Part shown: positions 18,888 through 29,461 of the stretch, one piece after another
How positions within the stretch are numbered: position 1 is the stretch's first letter
Layout of the letters: each line of letters opens with the position of its first letter
Source: Vibrio ostreicida
GTDB lineage: Bacteria; Pseudomonadota; Gammaproteobacteria; Enterobacterales; Vibrionaceae
Reading direction: 5' to 3'
Length of the DNA: 64,000 nucleotides
Assembly: GCF_013074385.2 (NCBI RefSeq)
Contig: NZ_JABEYA020000001.1
Span: forward strand, 248,001-312,000
The notes under the pieces: generated by a model
What the model was told of the DNA's origin: nothing
Seen by the model: only the letters and a program-made list of their open reading frames with translations
Database searches by the model: none
Program-made: the position numbers and the translations under genes

Positions 18888-20981
18888 ATGAAGTTTACGA
18901 TGCCATTCGCGGATAAAATACCGCCAATCCCTCAAAGAGCGATGCCAGCCATCGGTGCGCCTATTATGGTTTTAGCAAGTTTGGCGATGGTGGTGCTACC
19001 CATACCCCCGTTTTTGCTCGACTTGTTTTTTACGTTCAATATTGCGTTAGCTATGGTGGTCTTGTTGGTCACTGTTTACACGCGTAGGCCGCTCGACTTT
19101 GCTGCATTTCCCACGGTTCTTCTTATTTCCACCCTGTTGCGATTGGCGCTAAACGTAGCATCGACACGAGTTGTGCTTCTCTACGGCCATGAAGGCACTA
19201 GCGCAGCGGGTAGTGTAATTGAAGCGTTTGGTAGTGTTGTCATTGGGGGCAATTATGCAGTGGGCCTAGTCGTATTCCTTATCCTGATGATTATTAACTT
19301 TATGGTTGTGACGAAAGGTGCGGGCCGAATCTCTGAAGTCAGTGCGCGTTTTACCTTAGATGCATTGCCCGGCAAGCAGATGGCCATTGACGCCGACCTT
19401 AATGCCGGCTTGATTGATCAGGAACAGGCGCGGACTCGCCGTCAGGAAGTGACCAAAGAGGCCGATTTTTACGGTTCGATGGATGGTGCATCAAAATTTG
19501 TCAAAGGGGATGCGATTGCTGGTATTTTGATCCTCTTTATCAATATCATTGGTGGTTTATCGATTGGCATGACTCAGCATGGTCTGGGCTTTAGTGAAGC
19601 GATTCAAATATTCACATTGCTGACGATTGGTGATGGTTTAGTGGCGCAGATCCCGTCTCTGTTGCTTTCTATCGGCGCTGCTATCATGGTCACCCGTCAA
19701 AATACAGATGAAGACATGGGCCAGCAGGTTGTCTTTCAGCTTTTTGACAACCCGAAAGCACTCATGATCACCGCGTCTATTTTAGCGATTATGGGTATTG
19801 TTCCTGGCATGCCCCACTTTGCTTTTTTGCTATTAGCGAGTTTAGCGGGCGGGGGGGCTTACTGGATGTACCGCAAGCAGAAAAAAGCGCTTGAAACGGC
19901 CAACCTTCCAGCGGCCCCTGATCAAGAAGCACCAACACCTAAAGAACTCTCTTGGGATGATGTTCAACCCGTTGATATTATTGGTCTTGAAGTCGGTTAT
20001 CGTTTAATCCCCTTGGTCGATAAAGATCAAGGCGGAGAATTGCTTGAGCGTGTGAAAGGCGTCCGTAAAAAGCTGTCTCAAGATTTCGGTTTCTTGATTC
20101 CTGCTGTACATATCCGAGACAACCTAGAGCTGACGCCAAACAGTTATCGGATCACTTTGATGGGGGTGGCTGTGGGTGAAGCAGAAATTCGACCAGATAT
20201 GGAATTGGCAATCAATCCAGGTCAAGTTTACGGGCTAATCGAAGGGGAGCAGACCATTGATCCAGCTTTTGGGCTAGAAGCTATTTGGATCAAGGCAGAG
20301 CAGCGTGAACATGCTCAAGCACTAGGGTACACCGTCGTTGACTCCTCAACGGTTTTGGCGACTCATTTGAGCCAATTATTGACCAATAATGCTTCGCAAT
20401 TGATAGGCCATGAAGAAGTTCAAAATTTACTGGAAATGCTGGGAAGAAGTACGCCTAAGCTCGTGGAGAATTTTGTCCCCGACCAGTTGGCGTTAGGTGT
20501 GGTTGTTAAAGTTCTTCAGAATTTATTGAATGAGGCGGTGCCGATTAGAGATATCCGCACCATAGTTCAAACCTTGGCAGAATATTCAAGTAAGAGTCAA
20601 GAACCTGACATCCTCACCGCTGCCGTTCGAATATCACTTAAGCGATTAATTACTCAGGAAATCAATGGGATAGAGCCGGAGTTGCCGGTCATTACCTTGA
20701 TTCCTGAGCTGGAACAAATATTGCATCAGACAATGCAAGCATCTGGAGGAGAGTCTGCGGGAATTGAGCCCGGCTTAGCTGAACGATTGCAATCTTCTTT
20801 GGCTCAGGCGACACAGGAGCAAGAGCTAAAAGGAGAACCAGCGGTACTGCTGACTTCTGGTGTATTGCGCTCGACACTGGCTAAGTTTGTCAAAAATACG
20901 ATTCCATCGCTCCGAGTACTCTCTTACCAGGAAATACCGGATGAGAAACAGATACGTATAGTACAGGCCGTTGGCAATTAG
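18888..20981 (+). CDS. flhA: FlhA, flagellar type III export gate protein
   Basis: A 697-residue export gate subunit with about eight N-terminal membrane helices, the FHIPEP-type conserved cytoplasmic segment (VVTKGAGRISEVSARF) near residue 145, and a large C-terminal chaperone-docking domain from about residue 345. It transports flagellar substrates using the proton motive force. It begins the polar flagellar/chemotaxis operon, behind a sigma-54 promoter. flhB is not beside it, which agrees with the split arrangement of vibrios. Confidence 0.97.
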   Translation: MKFTMPFADKIPPIPQRAMPAIGAPIMVLASLAMVVLPIPPFLLDLFFTFNIALAMVVLLVTVYTRRPLDFAAFPTVLLISTLLRLALNVASTRVVLLYGHEGTSAAGSVIEAFGSVVIGGNYAVGLVVFLILMIINFMVVTKGAGRISEVSARFTLDALPGKQMAIDADLNAGLIDQEQARTRRQEVTKEADFYGSMDGASKFVKGDAIAGILILFINIIGGLSIGMTQHGLGFSEAIQIFTLLTIGDGLVAQIPSLLLSIGAAIMVTRQNTDEDMGQQVVFQLFDNPKALMITASILAIMGIVPGMPHFAFLLLASLAGGGAYWMYRKQKKALETANLPAAPDQEAPTPKELSWDDVQPVDIIGLEVGYRLIPLVDKDQGGELLERVKGVRKKLSQDFGFLIPAVHIRDNLELTPNSYRITLMGVAVGEAEIRPDMELAINPGQVYGLIEGEQTIDPAFGLEAIWIKAEQREHAQALGYTVVDSSTVLATHLSQLLTNNASQLIGHEEVQNLLEMLGRSTPKLVENFVPDQLALGVVVKVLQNLLNEAVPIRDIRTIVQTLAEYSSKSQEPDILTAAVRISLKRLITQEINGIEPELPVITLIPELEQILHQTMQASGGESAGIEPGLAERLQSSLAQATQEQELKGEPAVLLTSGVLRSTLAKFVKNTIPSLRVLSYQEIPDEKQIRIVQAVGN

Positions 20982-21011
20982 CACTAATGCGTCAATAAAC
21001 GGATATCGACT

Positions 21012-22502
21012 TTGAAGATTAAACGATTTTTTGCCAAAGACATGCGCACAGCTCTACTCCAAGTCAAAGAGGAGTTGGGGGACGACGCCGTGATAATGTC
21101 GAATAAAAAAGTCGCGGGTGGTGTCGAAATTGTAGCCGCAGTTGATAACGAGACGGCGGCGGCTCGATCGGGCTCTCATCGCGCTCAGCCCCTCTACCAA
21201 GCCCCTCAGGCTCAATCAAACGCTAACAAATCACGGTCCTCAAAGCGACGTTTAGACGAGGATAGAGTCAGCTTACAAAGTAAAGCCGATTCTGGCCGTT
21301 CGATGACAAAGCGCTTTGCGAACATGCTACATCAGTACAGTAACGAAGCGACACAGGAAGACGGTCAGAGTGGAGACAATCAAGATTCGCTATCAGCCTT
21401 GCTTAAGCGTCAGTCTCAGAATCGCAATGGTAACCACGATGATCGTGACGTTAAAGTTCGGGAAGATTCTCCTTTAGCTAGATTGATCGCAGAAGACCGC
21501 GATAAAGGCAGTGCTTCTCCAAGGTTAGACCCATCCCGTTTCGAACGCGGTCGCGCAGATGAACAAAACGAACAAGTGCAGGGCTCAGATCTTGAGGATA
21601 TGCGTGAAGAAATGACATCGATTCGGCGGCTTCTTGAGCACCAAGTCTCTGGGTTAATGTGGCAGGAAGTTGAGCGGCGTGAACCTCTTAGGGCGATGTT
21701 AATAAAGCGATTAGAGCGTATGGGGGTGTCTTCCGAACTCGCCGACCAACTTGCTTGCTATATCCCTGAAGAGACCCCACCGACGAAAGCGTGGAAAGCA
21801 CTGTTAGGTTTAGTCTCGGACCAAATCCCGATCTCGAAGCAAGACATCTTGAAGCGAGGTGGTGTGGTTGCTTTATTAGGCCCAACTGGCGTCGGTAAAA
21901 CCACCACGGTGGCGAAATTGGCAGCAAGGGCGGCCATGGAGTTTGGGCCGGATAACGTAGCTCTTGTCACGACGGACACCTATCGCATCGGGGCGCATGA
22001 ACAACTGGCCATTTATGGCCGCATTATGGGGTGTGCTGTAAAAGTTGCTAAAGATTCCAAAGAGTTAGCCGATGTAGTTTATCAACTGAGAAACCGTCGT
22101 CTAATTTTGGTTGATACTGCAGGTATGGGGCAAAGAGATGTCCGTTTGTCAGAGCAACTCGATACCTTGATGCAAGATAGCGGTGAAGTGATTCACAGTT
22201 ATCTAGTACTACCAGCCACAGCGCAGCGAAAAGTATTACAAGAGACATTAGACCATTTCAAGAGAATCCCTCTTTCTGGTTGTATTTTGACGAAACTCGA
22301 CGAGTCCTTAAGTTTGGGGGAGTTTGTCAGTGTAGTGGTACAAAATGCGCTACCTGTTGCTTACATTGCTAATGGGCAGCGAGTACCAGAAGACATAGTG
22401 ATTGCACAGCCTAAGTATTTGGTGGCTAAAGCAAACGAACTTTTAGAGAAGTCGACAGACGACGAGCCTCACTACTGGAATAGTGAAGTAGAAGGGTTCT
22501 AG
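21012..22502 (+). CDS. flhF: FlhF, SRP-type GTPase for polar flagellum placement
   Basis: The 496 residues form a basic/disordered N-terminal B domain (about 1-200), an N domain, and an SRP-like G domain with P-loop GPTGVGKTTT (near residue 290) and DTAGMGQRD. FlhF sets the site of flagellar assembly at the cell pole. It begins with a TTG codon (21012), matching the family start MKIKRFFAKDMR. FlhG and FipA, which work with it, are encoded in the same operon. Confidence 0.97.
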   Translation: MKIKRFFAKDMRTALLQVKEELGDDAVIMSNKKVAGGVEIVAAVDNETAAARSGSHRAQPLYQAPQAQSNANKSRSSKRRLDEDRVSLQSKADSGRSMTKRFANMLHQYSNEATQEDGQSGDNQDSLSALLKRQSQNRNGNHDDRDVKVREDSPLARLIAEDRDKGSASPRLDPSRFERGRADEQNEQVQGSDLEDMREEMTSIRRLLEHQVSGLMWQEVERREPLRAMLIKRLERMGVSSELADQLACYIPEETPPTKAWKALLGLVSDQIPISKQDILKRGGVVALLGPTGVGKTTTVAKLAARAAMEFGPDNVALVTTDTYRIGAHEQLAIYGRIMGCAVKVAKDSKELADVVYQLRNRRLILVDTAGMGQRDVRLSEQLDTLMQDSGEVIHSYLVLPATAQRKVLQETLDHFKRIPLSGCILTKLDESLSLGEFVSVVVQNALPVAYIANGQRVPEDIVIAQPKYLVAKANELLEKSTDDEPHYWNSEVEGF

Positions 22503-22515
22503 GCGGCGGACGATT

Positions 22516-23403
22516 ATGACAAAAAATATGATACAAGACCAAGCAAGCGGTTTACGCCGCTTAACCCAACCTTCCCTGACCAAGGTGATTACTGTCACAG
22601 GCGGTAAAGGTGGCGTGGGAAAATCAAATGTAACTTTAGGTCTGGCCATTTGCATGGCGCGTCAGGGCAAAAAAGTCATGGTGTTGGATGCTGATTTAGG
22701 TTTAGCCAACGTTGATGTGATGTTAGGGATTCGAGCAAAACGAAATCTTGGACATGTTCTGGCTGGCGAATGTGAGTTGCAAGATGCTATTGTAGAAGGA
22801 CCCTTTGGGATTAGAATTATCCCAGCGACGTCGGGGACTCAGTCGATGACCGAGTTGTCGCATGCGCAGCACGTTGGTTTGATACGTGCGTTTGGCAGTC
22901 TAGAAGATGAAATGGATGTCTTGCTTATTGATACAGCGGCAGGTATTTCGGATATGGTAGTGAGCTTTTCTCGTGCGGCTCAGGATGTGGTAGTGGTAGT
23001 TTGTGATGAGCCTTCCTCTATCACAGATGCTTATGCTCTTATCAAGCTGCTGAGTAAAGATCATCAGGTCCAACGATTTAAAATTGTTGCAAATATGGTG
23101 AGAAGTTACCGAGAAGGCAGAGAATTGTTTGCAAAATTGACTTTGGTCACAGAGAGATTTTTGAATGTTAGCCTTGATCTCGTAGCATGTATTCCATTGG
23201 ATGATAAAGTTCGACAAGCTGTTAAAAAACAAAAGATTGTTGTGGATGCATTCCCTCGCTCACCTGCGTCATTAGCATTGGGATCATTAGCAAATAAAGC
23301 GCTAACTTGGCCAATTCCGAAAACACCGAGTGGACATCTGGAGTTTTTTGTAGAACGCTTACTTCATAGAACAGAGATGTTAGAGGAACCATTTGGTGAA
23401 TAA
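22516..23403 (+). CDS. flhG: FlhG (FleN), MinD-like flagellar number regulator
   Basis: A 295-residue MinD/ParA-family ATPase with a deviant Walker A GGKGGVGKSNV (about residues 29-39), LLIDTAAGIS and a C-terminal amphipathic membrane-targeting region. The N-terminus includes a short activating segment (QASGLRRL) of the kind that stimulates FlhF GTPase. It limits flagellar number in polar flagellates. Its 3' end overlaps the fliA start. Confidence 0.96.
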   Translation: MTKNMIQDQASGLRRLTQPSLTKVITVTGGKGGVGKSNVTLGLAICMARQGKKVMVLDADLGLANVDVMLGIRAKRNLGHVLAGECELQDAIVEGPFGIRIIPATSGTQSMTELSHAQHVGLIRAFGSLEDEMDVLLIDTAAGISDMVVSFSRAAQDVVVVVCDEPSSITDAYALIKLLSKDHQVQRFKIVANMVRSYREGRELFAKLTLVTERFLNVSLDLVACIPLDDKVRQAVKKQKIVVDAFPRSPASLALGSLANKALTWPIPKTPSGHLEFFVERLLHRTEMLEEPFGE

Positions 23404-24130
23404 GGCATTGACCTATGACCAATACGCAAATCAAAATAGTCAACGAGTCTTTCTAGAAAAGCACTCGGTGCTTGTGAAGAGAATTGCTCATCACCTTCTG
23501 GGGCGTTTGCCACCGAGTGTGCAGGTGGAAGATCTTATTCAAGCAGGGATGATCGGTTTATTGGAAGCTCAAAAGAACTACGACGGTACCAAAGGAGCGA
23601 GTTTTGAAACGTATGCTGGTATCCGCATACGGGGTGCTATGCTTGATGATATACGTCGTGGAGACTGGGTTCCACGGTCAGTCCATAAATACAGCCGGGA
23701 AATCAGTCAGGCTATTGCGCAACTGGAAGGAGAGCTAAATCGCGATCCAACTGATGCGGAGGTTGCCAAGCACATGGAAATGAGTCTAAAACAGTATCAT
23801 GGTGCTTTAAACGACATAAATTGTTCTCGTTTGATAGGTATGGAAGATTTAGGCGTTTCGGAAGACGCCATTTCACACGAAGACGCTGATGAAGAAAATC
23901 TCCCATTTCAGGGGGTTGCAGAAGAAAATTTTCGAACCGCCTTAACAGAATCGATAAAATCACTGCCTGAAAGAGAAGCACTAGTACTTTCACTTTATTA
24001 TGATGAAGAGTTAAACTTAAAGGAAATCGGCGAAGTCATTGGTGTTAGCGAATCACGCGTTAGCCAGATACTTAGCCAATCAATGCAGCGTCTGCGCACG
24101 AAATTGAGTGTTTGGACAAATAATGACTAG
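23396..24130 (+). CDS. fliA: FliA, flagellar sigma factor sigma-28
   Basis: A 244-residue sigma-70-family factor with region 2 (VEDLIQAGMIGLLEAQKNYD; TYAGIRIRGAMLDDIRR), region 3 and region 4 (LKEIGEVIGVSESRVSQI). It directs late flagellar and chemotaxis genes and is normally held by FlgM. The start is the GTG at 23396 (protein VNKALTYDQ), inside the flhG end; a TTG one codon earlier is not preferred. Confidence 0.96.
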   Translation: MNKALTYDQYANQNSQRVFLEKHSVLVKRIAHHLLGRLPPSVQVEDLIQAGMIGLLEAQKNYDGTKGASFETYAGIRIRGAMLDDIRRGDWVPRSVHKYSREISQAIAQLEGELNRDPTDAEVAKHMEMSLKQYHGALNDINCSRLIGMEDLGVSEDAISHEDADEENLPFQGVAEENFRTALTESIKSLPEREALVLSLYYDEELNLKEIGEVIGVSESRVSQILSQSMQRLRTKLSVWTNND

Positions 24131-24163
24131 AAATCACTGATATCGAACTCAGTGGAGGCAATT

Positions 24164-24544
24164 TTGAATAAAAATATGAAGATCCTTATTGTTGACGACT
24201 TTTCAACAATGCGCCGTATTGTTAAAAACTTACTTCGAGACTTGGGTTTTAATAACACCCAAGAAGCGGACGACGGCTTGACGGCGCTACCAATGCTCAA
24301 AAAAGGTGATTTTGAATTTGTTGTTACAGATTGGAACATGCCAGGGATGCAGGGTATCGACCTTCTTAAGCACATTCGTGCTGATGAGGAGCTGAAACAT
24401 TTGCCAGTATTAATGATAACGGCAGAAGCCAAGCGCGAGCAGATAATCGAAGCGGCTCAAGCGGGGGTTAACGGGTACATAGTGAAACCATTTACGGCTG
24501 CTACGCTAAAAGAAAAATTAGATAAAATCTTTGAGCGTTTATAA
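24164..24544 (+). CDS. cheY: CheY, chemotaxis response regulator
   Basis: A single-receiver-domain protein with phospho-acceptor Asp56 ([12 protein letters not shown]), acidic pair DD near residue 11 and Lys in IVKPF. CheY-P binds FliM to switch flagellar rotation. GGAGG at 24154-24158 lies 5 nt before a TTG at 24164, which I use; the longer frame from the GTG at 24152 and an ATG at 24176 are alternatives, all with the same domain. It sits in the fliA-cheYZAB order. Confidence 0.95.
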   Translation: MNKNMKILIVDDFSTMRRIVKNLLRDLGFNNTQEADDGLTALPMLKKGDFEFVVTDWNMPGMQGIDLLKHIRADEELKHLPVLMITAEAKREQIIEAAQAGVNGYIVKPFTAATLKEKLDKIFERL

Positions 24545-24583
24545 GTCAACCTGATGACGAAGCACGCGAAAGGCTAATTCAGA

Positions 24584-25309
24584 ATGATTTCATTAGAACA
24601 GGCAAAACAACTCGTAGAATTATTAGAAAACGAGCAGCAACAAGACGCGGACAAACTTGTAAGCAGTATTGTTGAAGGCGCTTCGAATCCTATGTTACAG
24701 GAAATAGGAGAATTGACGCGTGATCTTCACGAGTCTCTCAAGCAGTTCAATCTGGATGATCGCTTGAACGAGATAGCAAATGATGAAATCCCTGATGCCA
24801 GGGATCGCCTTCAATACGTCATTGAGAAAACAGAAGCAGCAGCGAACAAAACGATGGATGCGGTTGATCGCTGTATGCCAATAGCAGATAACCTCCATGG
24901 TGGGTTGCTTCAAGTCCGACCCCAGTGGAATGAATTGATGCGTGGCCGAATCGAACTTGCAGATTTTAAAGGACTTTGCCATAGAATCGATGAGCTGCTC
25001 TGTGAGGTGGAGGGAGACAGTTCTGAGTTGAAAGGTCAGCTGACCGAAATTCTTATGGCGCAGGATTTTCAGGACTTAACAGGGCAAATTATCAGTAGGG
25101 TCATTACACTGGTTAATGAGGTTGAGAAACGTCTTGTTGAAATTCTAACCGCTTTTGTCGCTAGCCAAGGTGAAGAAACGGTAGAGAAAGAGAAGAAGAA
25201 TACATCATCGATAGACCCTGAAGGGCCTATACTCAACCCTCATGAAAGAAATGATGCGGTTTCATCACAAGACGAAGTCGACGATTTGCTCTCAAGTCTT
25301 GGGTTTTAG
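24584..25309 (+). CDS. cheZ: CheZ, CheY-P phosphatase
   Basis: A 241-residue helical phosphatase. The active-site segment AQDFQDLTGQIISR (near residue 165) supplies the Asp/Gln pair that acts on CheY-P, and the C-terminal peptide SQDEVDDLLSSLGF is the CheY-docking tail. The same type of peptide recurs three times in the neighbouring CheA linker. It lies between cheY and cheA. Confidence 0.95.
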   Translation: MISLEQAKQLVELLENEQQQDADKLVSSIVEGASNPMLQEIGELTRDLHESLKQFNLDDRLNEIANDEIPDARDRLQYVIEKTEAAANKTMDAVDRCMPIADNLHGGLLQVRPQWNELMRGRIELADFKGLCHRIDELLCEVEGDSSELKGQLTEILMAQDFQDLTGQIISRVITLVNEVEKRLVEILTAFVASQGEETVEKEKKNTSSIDPEGPILNPHERNDAVSSQDEVDDLLSSLGF

Positions 25310-25318
25310 AGGTAATTT

Positions 25319-27550
25319 ATGAGCTATGAATTAGACGACGACATTCTACAGGACTTTTTGGTTGAAGCAGGCGAGATTCTTGAGCTTCTATCTGAACAGC
25401 TGGTAGAGCTTGAGAATAACCCTGATGACAAGGATTTGCTCAACGCAATTTTCCGTGGCTTCCACACGGTTAAAGGTGGCGCAGGATTCTTATCATTGGC
25501 TGAGCTGGTTGATACTTGCCACGGTGCTGAGAACGTATTTGATATCTTGCGTAATGGTCAACGTCAAGTTTCTGCTGGGTTAATGGATACGATGCTGACC
25601 GCGCTAGACACCGTCAACGAACAGTTTCAGGCCGTTCAAGACAGAGAAGCCTTGCCAACGGCGGACCAAGCATTGCTCGACGAATTACATCGTTTAAGTA
25701 AGCCTGAGACGGCAGATGAAGCCGAACCTGCTCCACCTGCTGAGCCTCAAGCGGCAGTAGACTCTGAGCCCGCGGCTCAAGACCTTGAAGTCGCTCCTCC
25801 AGCAGGCGGCGCAGTAGCTGCTGATTCAATCGATGAAATTACGCAAGATGAATTCGAAAAGTTGCTTGATCAACTTCATGGTGAGGGTAGCGCTCCCAGT
25901 GATGTGGAATCAGCACCCGCACCAGCTCCGCCAGCCAGTGATGCAAGCGGGGATATCACGGATGATGAATTTGAAAAGTTACTCGATCAGCTTCATGGTT
26001 CGGGTAAAGGCCCAGGAGATGAGGAGGCCGCACCACCTGAGGCGCCAGCAGAGAATAAACCGGCGGCTTCGGCACCAGCTGCGAGTGATGCTGACAGTAA
26101 CCTTATGACGGATTCCGAGTTTGAAAAGCTTCTTGATGACCTTCATGGTTCGGGCAAGGGGCCGGCTCCTGAAGATGGCGATGCTCCGTCAGCACCTGAA
26201 GTGGTGAAAGCACCGGAACCTCAACCTGTAAAAGAAGCGGCCAAGCCTGCTGCGCCTAAACCTGCTCCAGCACCCGAGCCTGCGCCAAAAGCGGCACCAC
26301 CGCCAGCCCCCGCAGCAAAGGCGGCACCACCCGCGAAGAAAGAAGCGTCAACACCCGCGAAGAAAGCCCAAGCCGAAGCGACGGTTCGTGTCGATACCTC
26401 TACGTTGGACACCATTATGAATATGGTAGGCGAATTGGTGTTAGTTCGTAATCGATTACTGAGTTTAGGTTTAAATAGTGCCGACGAAGAGATGTCGAAA
26501 GCGGTTTCGAATTTGGATGTGGTTACCGCCGATCTTCAAGGTGCGGTAATGAAGACTCGGATGCAGCCAATTAAAAAAGTATTTGGCCGTTTCCCTCGCG
26601 TTGTACGCGATTTGGCTCGAAGTCTTAACAAAGATATTGAACTGGAAATGCGAGGAGAAGAGACTGACCTAGATAAAAACCTTGTAGAGGCACTCGCTGA
26701 CCCGCTGATTCACTTGGTTCGTAATTCGGTGGACCATGGGGTCGAAATGCCTGATGACCGAGTTAAATCAGGAAAGCCTAGAACGGGTAAAGTGGTCCTG
26801 TCTGCATCTCAAGAAGGTGACCATATTCAACTGGCTATCGTTGATGATGGTGGCGGTATGGACCCTGATAAACTGCGAGGGATCGCAGTAAAACGCGGAA
26901 TTATGGATGAGGATGCCGCGTCTCGCTTAACCAATAAAGAGTGCTTTAATCTTATCTTTATGCCTGGTTTTTCCAGCAAAGAGCAAATTTCGGATATCTC
27001 CGGACGTGGTGTGGGTATGGATGTTGTTAAGACAGCGATCAATACACTTAATGGTTCGATTGATATCGATTCCGAGATGGGGAAAGGGACTAAGATCACC
27101 ATCAAGGTGCCACTAACGTTGGCGATTCTACCTACACTGATGGTAGGTGTCGCAGGTAATCCGTTTGCTTTGCCTTTGGCCAGCGTTAACGAAATCTTCC
27201 ATTTGGATTTGAGCCGCACTAACGTTGTCGATGGTCAACTGACGATTATCGTTAGAGAAAAGTCAATTCCATTGTTTTATTTGCAGAACTGGCTTGTCCC
27301 TAAAGCCAGAACCGCGGAATCGCGCACAGGTCATGGTCATGTTGTGATAGTCCAACTGGGCGGTCAACGAGTTGGCTTCGTGGTGGATACGTTGATTGGT
27401 CAAGAAGAAGTCGTAATCAAACCATTAGATAATTTGCTTCAAGGAACGCCGGGTATGGCGGGGGCAACGATTACTAGCGATGGGCATATTGCCCTTATTC
27501 TGGACGTTCCAGATTTGCTTAAGCAGTATGCCGCTGCTTCTCGGATCTAA
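25319..27550 (+). CDS. cheA: CheA, chemotaxis histidine kinase lacking P2, with a triple docking-motif linker
   Basis: The 743 residues contain: P1/Hpt with His49 (FRGFHTVKGGAGF); a long Ala/Pro/Glu-rich linker (about 125-355); P3 dimerisation (about 360-425); P4 ATPase (N-box HLVRNSVDHG, G-box VDDGGGMD); and P5 CheW-like (about 600-735). No P2 fold is recognisable. The linker instead has three copies of a [IM]-T-x-[DS]-EFEKLLD-[QD]-LHG motif at residues 172-188, 212-227 and 261-277. In polar flagellates this part of CheA also contains the ParP/ParC-dependent localisation region (LID). The kinase phosphorylates CheY and CheB. Confidence 0.97.
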   Translation: MSYELDDDILQDFLVEAGEILELLSEQLVELENNPDDKDLLNAIFRGFHTVKGGAGFLSLAELVDTCHGAENVFDILRNGQRQVSAGLMDTMLTALDTVNEQFQAVQDREALPTADQALLDELHRLSKPETADEAEPAPPAEPQAAVDSEPAAQDLEVAPPAGGAVAADSIDEITQDEFEKLLDQLHGEGSAPSDVESAPAPAPPASDASGDITDDEFEKLLDQLHGSGKGPGDEEAAPPEAPAENKPAASAPAASDADSNLMTDSEFEKLLDDLHGSGKGPAPEDGDAPSAPEVVKAPEPQPVKEAAKPAAPKPAPAPEPAPKAAPPPAPAAKAAPPAKKEASTPAKKAQAEATVRVDTSTLDTIMNMVGELVLVRNRLLSLGLNSADEEMSKAVSNLDVVTADLQGAVMKTRMQPIKKVFGRFPRVVRDLARSLNKDIELEMRGEETDLDKNLVEALADPLIHLVRNSVDHGVEMPDDRVKSGKPRTGKVVLSASQEGDHIQLAIVDDGGGMDPDKLRGIAVKRGIMDEDAASRLTNKECFNLIFMPGFSSKEQISDISGRGVGMDVVKTAINTLNGSIDIDSEMGKGTKITIKVPLTLAILPTLMVGVAGNPFALPLASVNEIFHLDLSRTNVVDGQLTIIVREKSIPLFYLQNWLVPKARTAESRTGHGHVVIVQLGGQRVGFVVDTLIGQEEVVIKPLDNLLQGTPGMAGATITSDGHIALILDVPDLLKQYAAASRI
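25832..26149 (+). repeat. Three degenerate motif repeats inside cheA
   Basis: Units at 25832-25882, 25952-25999 and 26099-26149 encode ITQDEFEKLLDQLHG, ITDDEFEKLLDQLHG and MTDSEFEKLLDDLHG. The peptide is nearly invariant while synonymous codons differ, so protein-level selection keeps them alike rather than recent DNA duplication. Confidence 0.85.
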
Positions 27551-27573
27551 GTCGCAGATAAAAAAGGATAGCT

Positions 27574-28683
27574 ATGGCGATTAAAGTTTTAGTAGTAGAT
27601 GATTCGAGTTTTTTTCGTCGCCGAGTGAGTGAAATAATTAACTCAGAGCCTCGATTGGAGGTGATGGATGTGGCGACAAATGGCAAAGAAGCGGTCGAAA
27701 AAGCCATCAGGTTGAAGCCTGATGTTATAACTATGGATATTGAAATGCCAGTGATGGACGGTATTACTGCCGTTAGAGAAATCATGGCTCAAAGCCCAGT
27801 CCCTATCTTGATGTTTTCTTCGTTGACCCATGATGGAGCAAAAGCGACATTAGATGCTCTTGATGCAGGGGCACTGGATTTCTTGCCTAAAAAGTTTGAA
27901 GACATTGCTCGAAATAGAGACGAAGCGGTTTCTTTGTTGCAGCAGCGGGTGATTGAAATATCCTCTCGGCGAGCGTTAATGCGACGTTCTACCTCTAAAC
28001 CTGCTTCCTCTGCTTCTTCTAATAACGCTGGCAAACCAACCACTGTATCGCGAACTGCGCCAGTTGGTAAAGTAGCCAGCTCTGCTCGATTTAAAGCAAC
28101 GGGGAAAAAGTATCAACTAACGGCCATTGGCACGTCGACGGGAGGCCCTGTCGCCTTACAAAAAATTCTGACTAAGTTGCCAGCGAACTATCCACATCCT
28201 ATCCTCTTGATTCAACACATGCCTTCAACATTTACCGCGGCGTTTGCGAGTAGGCTTAACTCCCTTTGCAAGATTCAGGTCAAAGAAGCGGAAGATGGAG
28301 ATGCACTGAAACCTGGGGTTGCCTACTTGGCACCAGGAGGGAAACAGATGATGATTGATGGTCGGCCAGGCTCTGCGAGGTTGCGTATCATTGATGGCGG
28401 CGAGCGCATGAACTACAAGCCGTGTGTTGACGTCACTTTTGGCAGTGCGGCCAAAATATATTCAGAAAAAGTCCTCTCTATGGTGTTAACCGGCATGGGG
28501 GCCGATGGGCGTGAAGGGGCACGCATGCTTCAAGGAGAAGGCGCGACGGTTTGGGCTCAAGATGAAGACAGTTGTGTTGTTTATGGTATGCCGCAGGCTG
28601 TTGCTAAAGCGGGTATCTCCACAGAAGACCTACCCCTAGACCGCATCGCTGAGCGAATGTTGGTTGAAGTCGGGTTGTCGTAG
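27574..28683 (+). CDS. cheB: CheB, chemoreceptor methylesterase/deamidase
   Basis: A 369-residue protein. The N-terminal receiver has Asp55 ([12 protein letters not shown]) and a Ser/Ala-rich linker runs about 135-180. The C-terminal esterase has catalytic Ser in [10 protein letters not shown], His in LIQHMPSTF and Asp in [10 protein letters not shown]. It removes receptor methyl groups for adaptation. The partner methyltransferase cheR is not in the window. Confidence 0.97.
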   Translation: MAIKVLVVDDSSFFRRRVSEIINSEPRLEVMDVATNGKEAVEKAIRLKPDVITMDIEMPVMDGITAVREIMAQSPVPILMFSSLTHDGAKATLDALDAGALDFLPKKFEDIARNRDEAVSLLQQRVIEISSRRALMRRSTSKPASSASSNNAGKPTTVSRTAPVGKVASSARFKATGKKYQLTAIGTSTGGPVALQKILTKLPANYPHPILLIQHMPSTFTAAFASRLNSLCKIQVKEAEDGDALKPGVAYLAPGGKQMMIDGRPGSARLRIIDGGERMNYKPCVDVTFGSAAKIYSEKVLSMVLTGMGADGREGARMLQGEGATVWAQDEDSCVVYGMPQAVAKAGISTEDLPLDRIAERMLVEVGLS

Positions 28684-28692
28684 AGGTATTTC

Positions 28693-29461
28693 ATGATTGT
28701 GTGGAGCATTGCAAACCAAAAAGGCGGGGTTGGAAAAACAACGACGACAATTACCCTTGCTGGTCTTCTTAGCCAGCAAGGCAAAAGAGTTTTATTGGTC
28801 GATACAGACCCACATTCATCTTTGACCACTTATCTTGGTTATGATTCTGATGGCGTCGAATCGAGTTTATTTGATCTCTTTCAATTGAAAGACTTTAGTG
28901 AACAAAGCGTGATGCCCTTAGTCATGCCGTCAGATATTGAGGGCATTGATTTGATTCCTGCGCATATGTCGCTGGCGACGTTGGACCGAGTGATGGGTAA
29001 TCGCAGTGGAATGGGATTGGTCCTCAAACGAGCGTTGATGGCCGTACAGGATCACTATGACTTTGTCTTAATCGATTGCCCTCCGATACTTGGTGTTATG
29101 ATGGTTAATGCGTTAGCAGCGAGTAACCGTATTCTTATCCCTGTTCAAACTGAATTTTTGGCGATGAAAGGCTTAGAAAGAATGGTACGTACTCTGGCTA
29201 TCATGCAGAAGTCGCGTAATAAAGCATTTAATGTCACCATTGTACCAACCATGTATGACAAACGTACCAAAGCGTCATTACAAACGCTTCAACAACTTAA
29301 AAAAGACTATCCTAATCAGGTTTGGACGTCGGCTGTGCCGATCGATACGAAATTCAGAGATGCAAGTTTGAAGCGTCTCCCCGTTTCTCACTTTGCATCT
29401 GGTAGCCGAGGTGTTTTTGCTTATAAACAGTTGTTAATCTATTTGGAGAGGTTGACGTTGA

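Noticed and set aside
26221-26415. Minus-strand Ala/Gly-rich frame within cheA
   Set aside because: Mirror of the Ala/Pro-rich linker codons of cheA; composition artefact.
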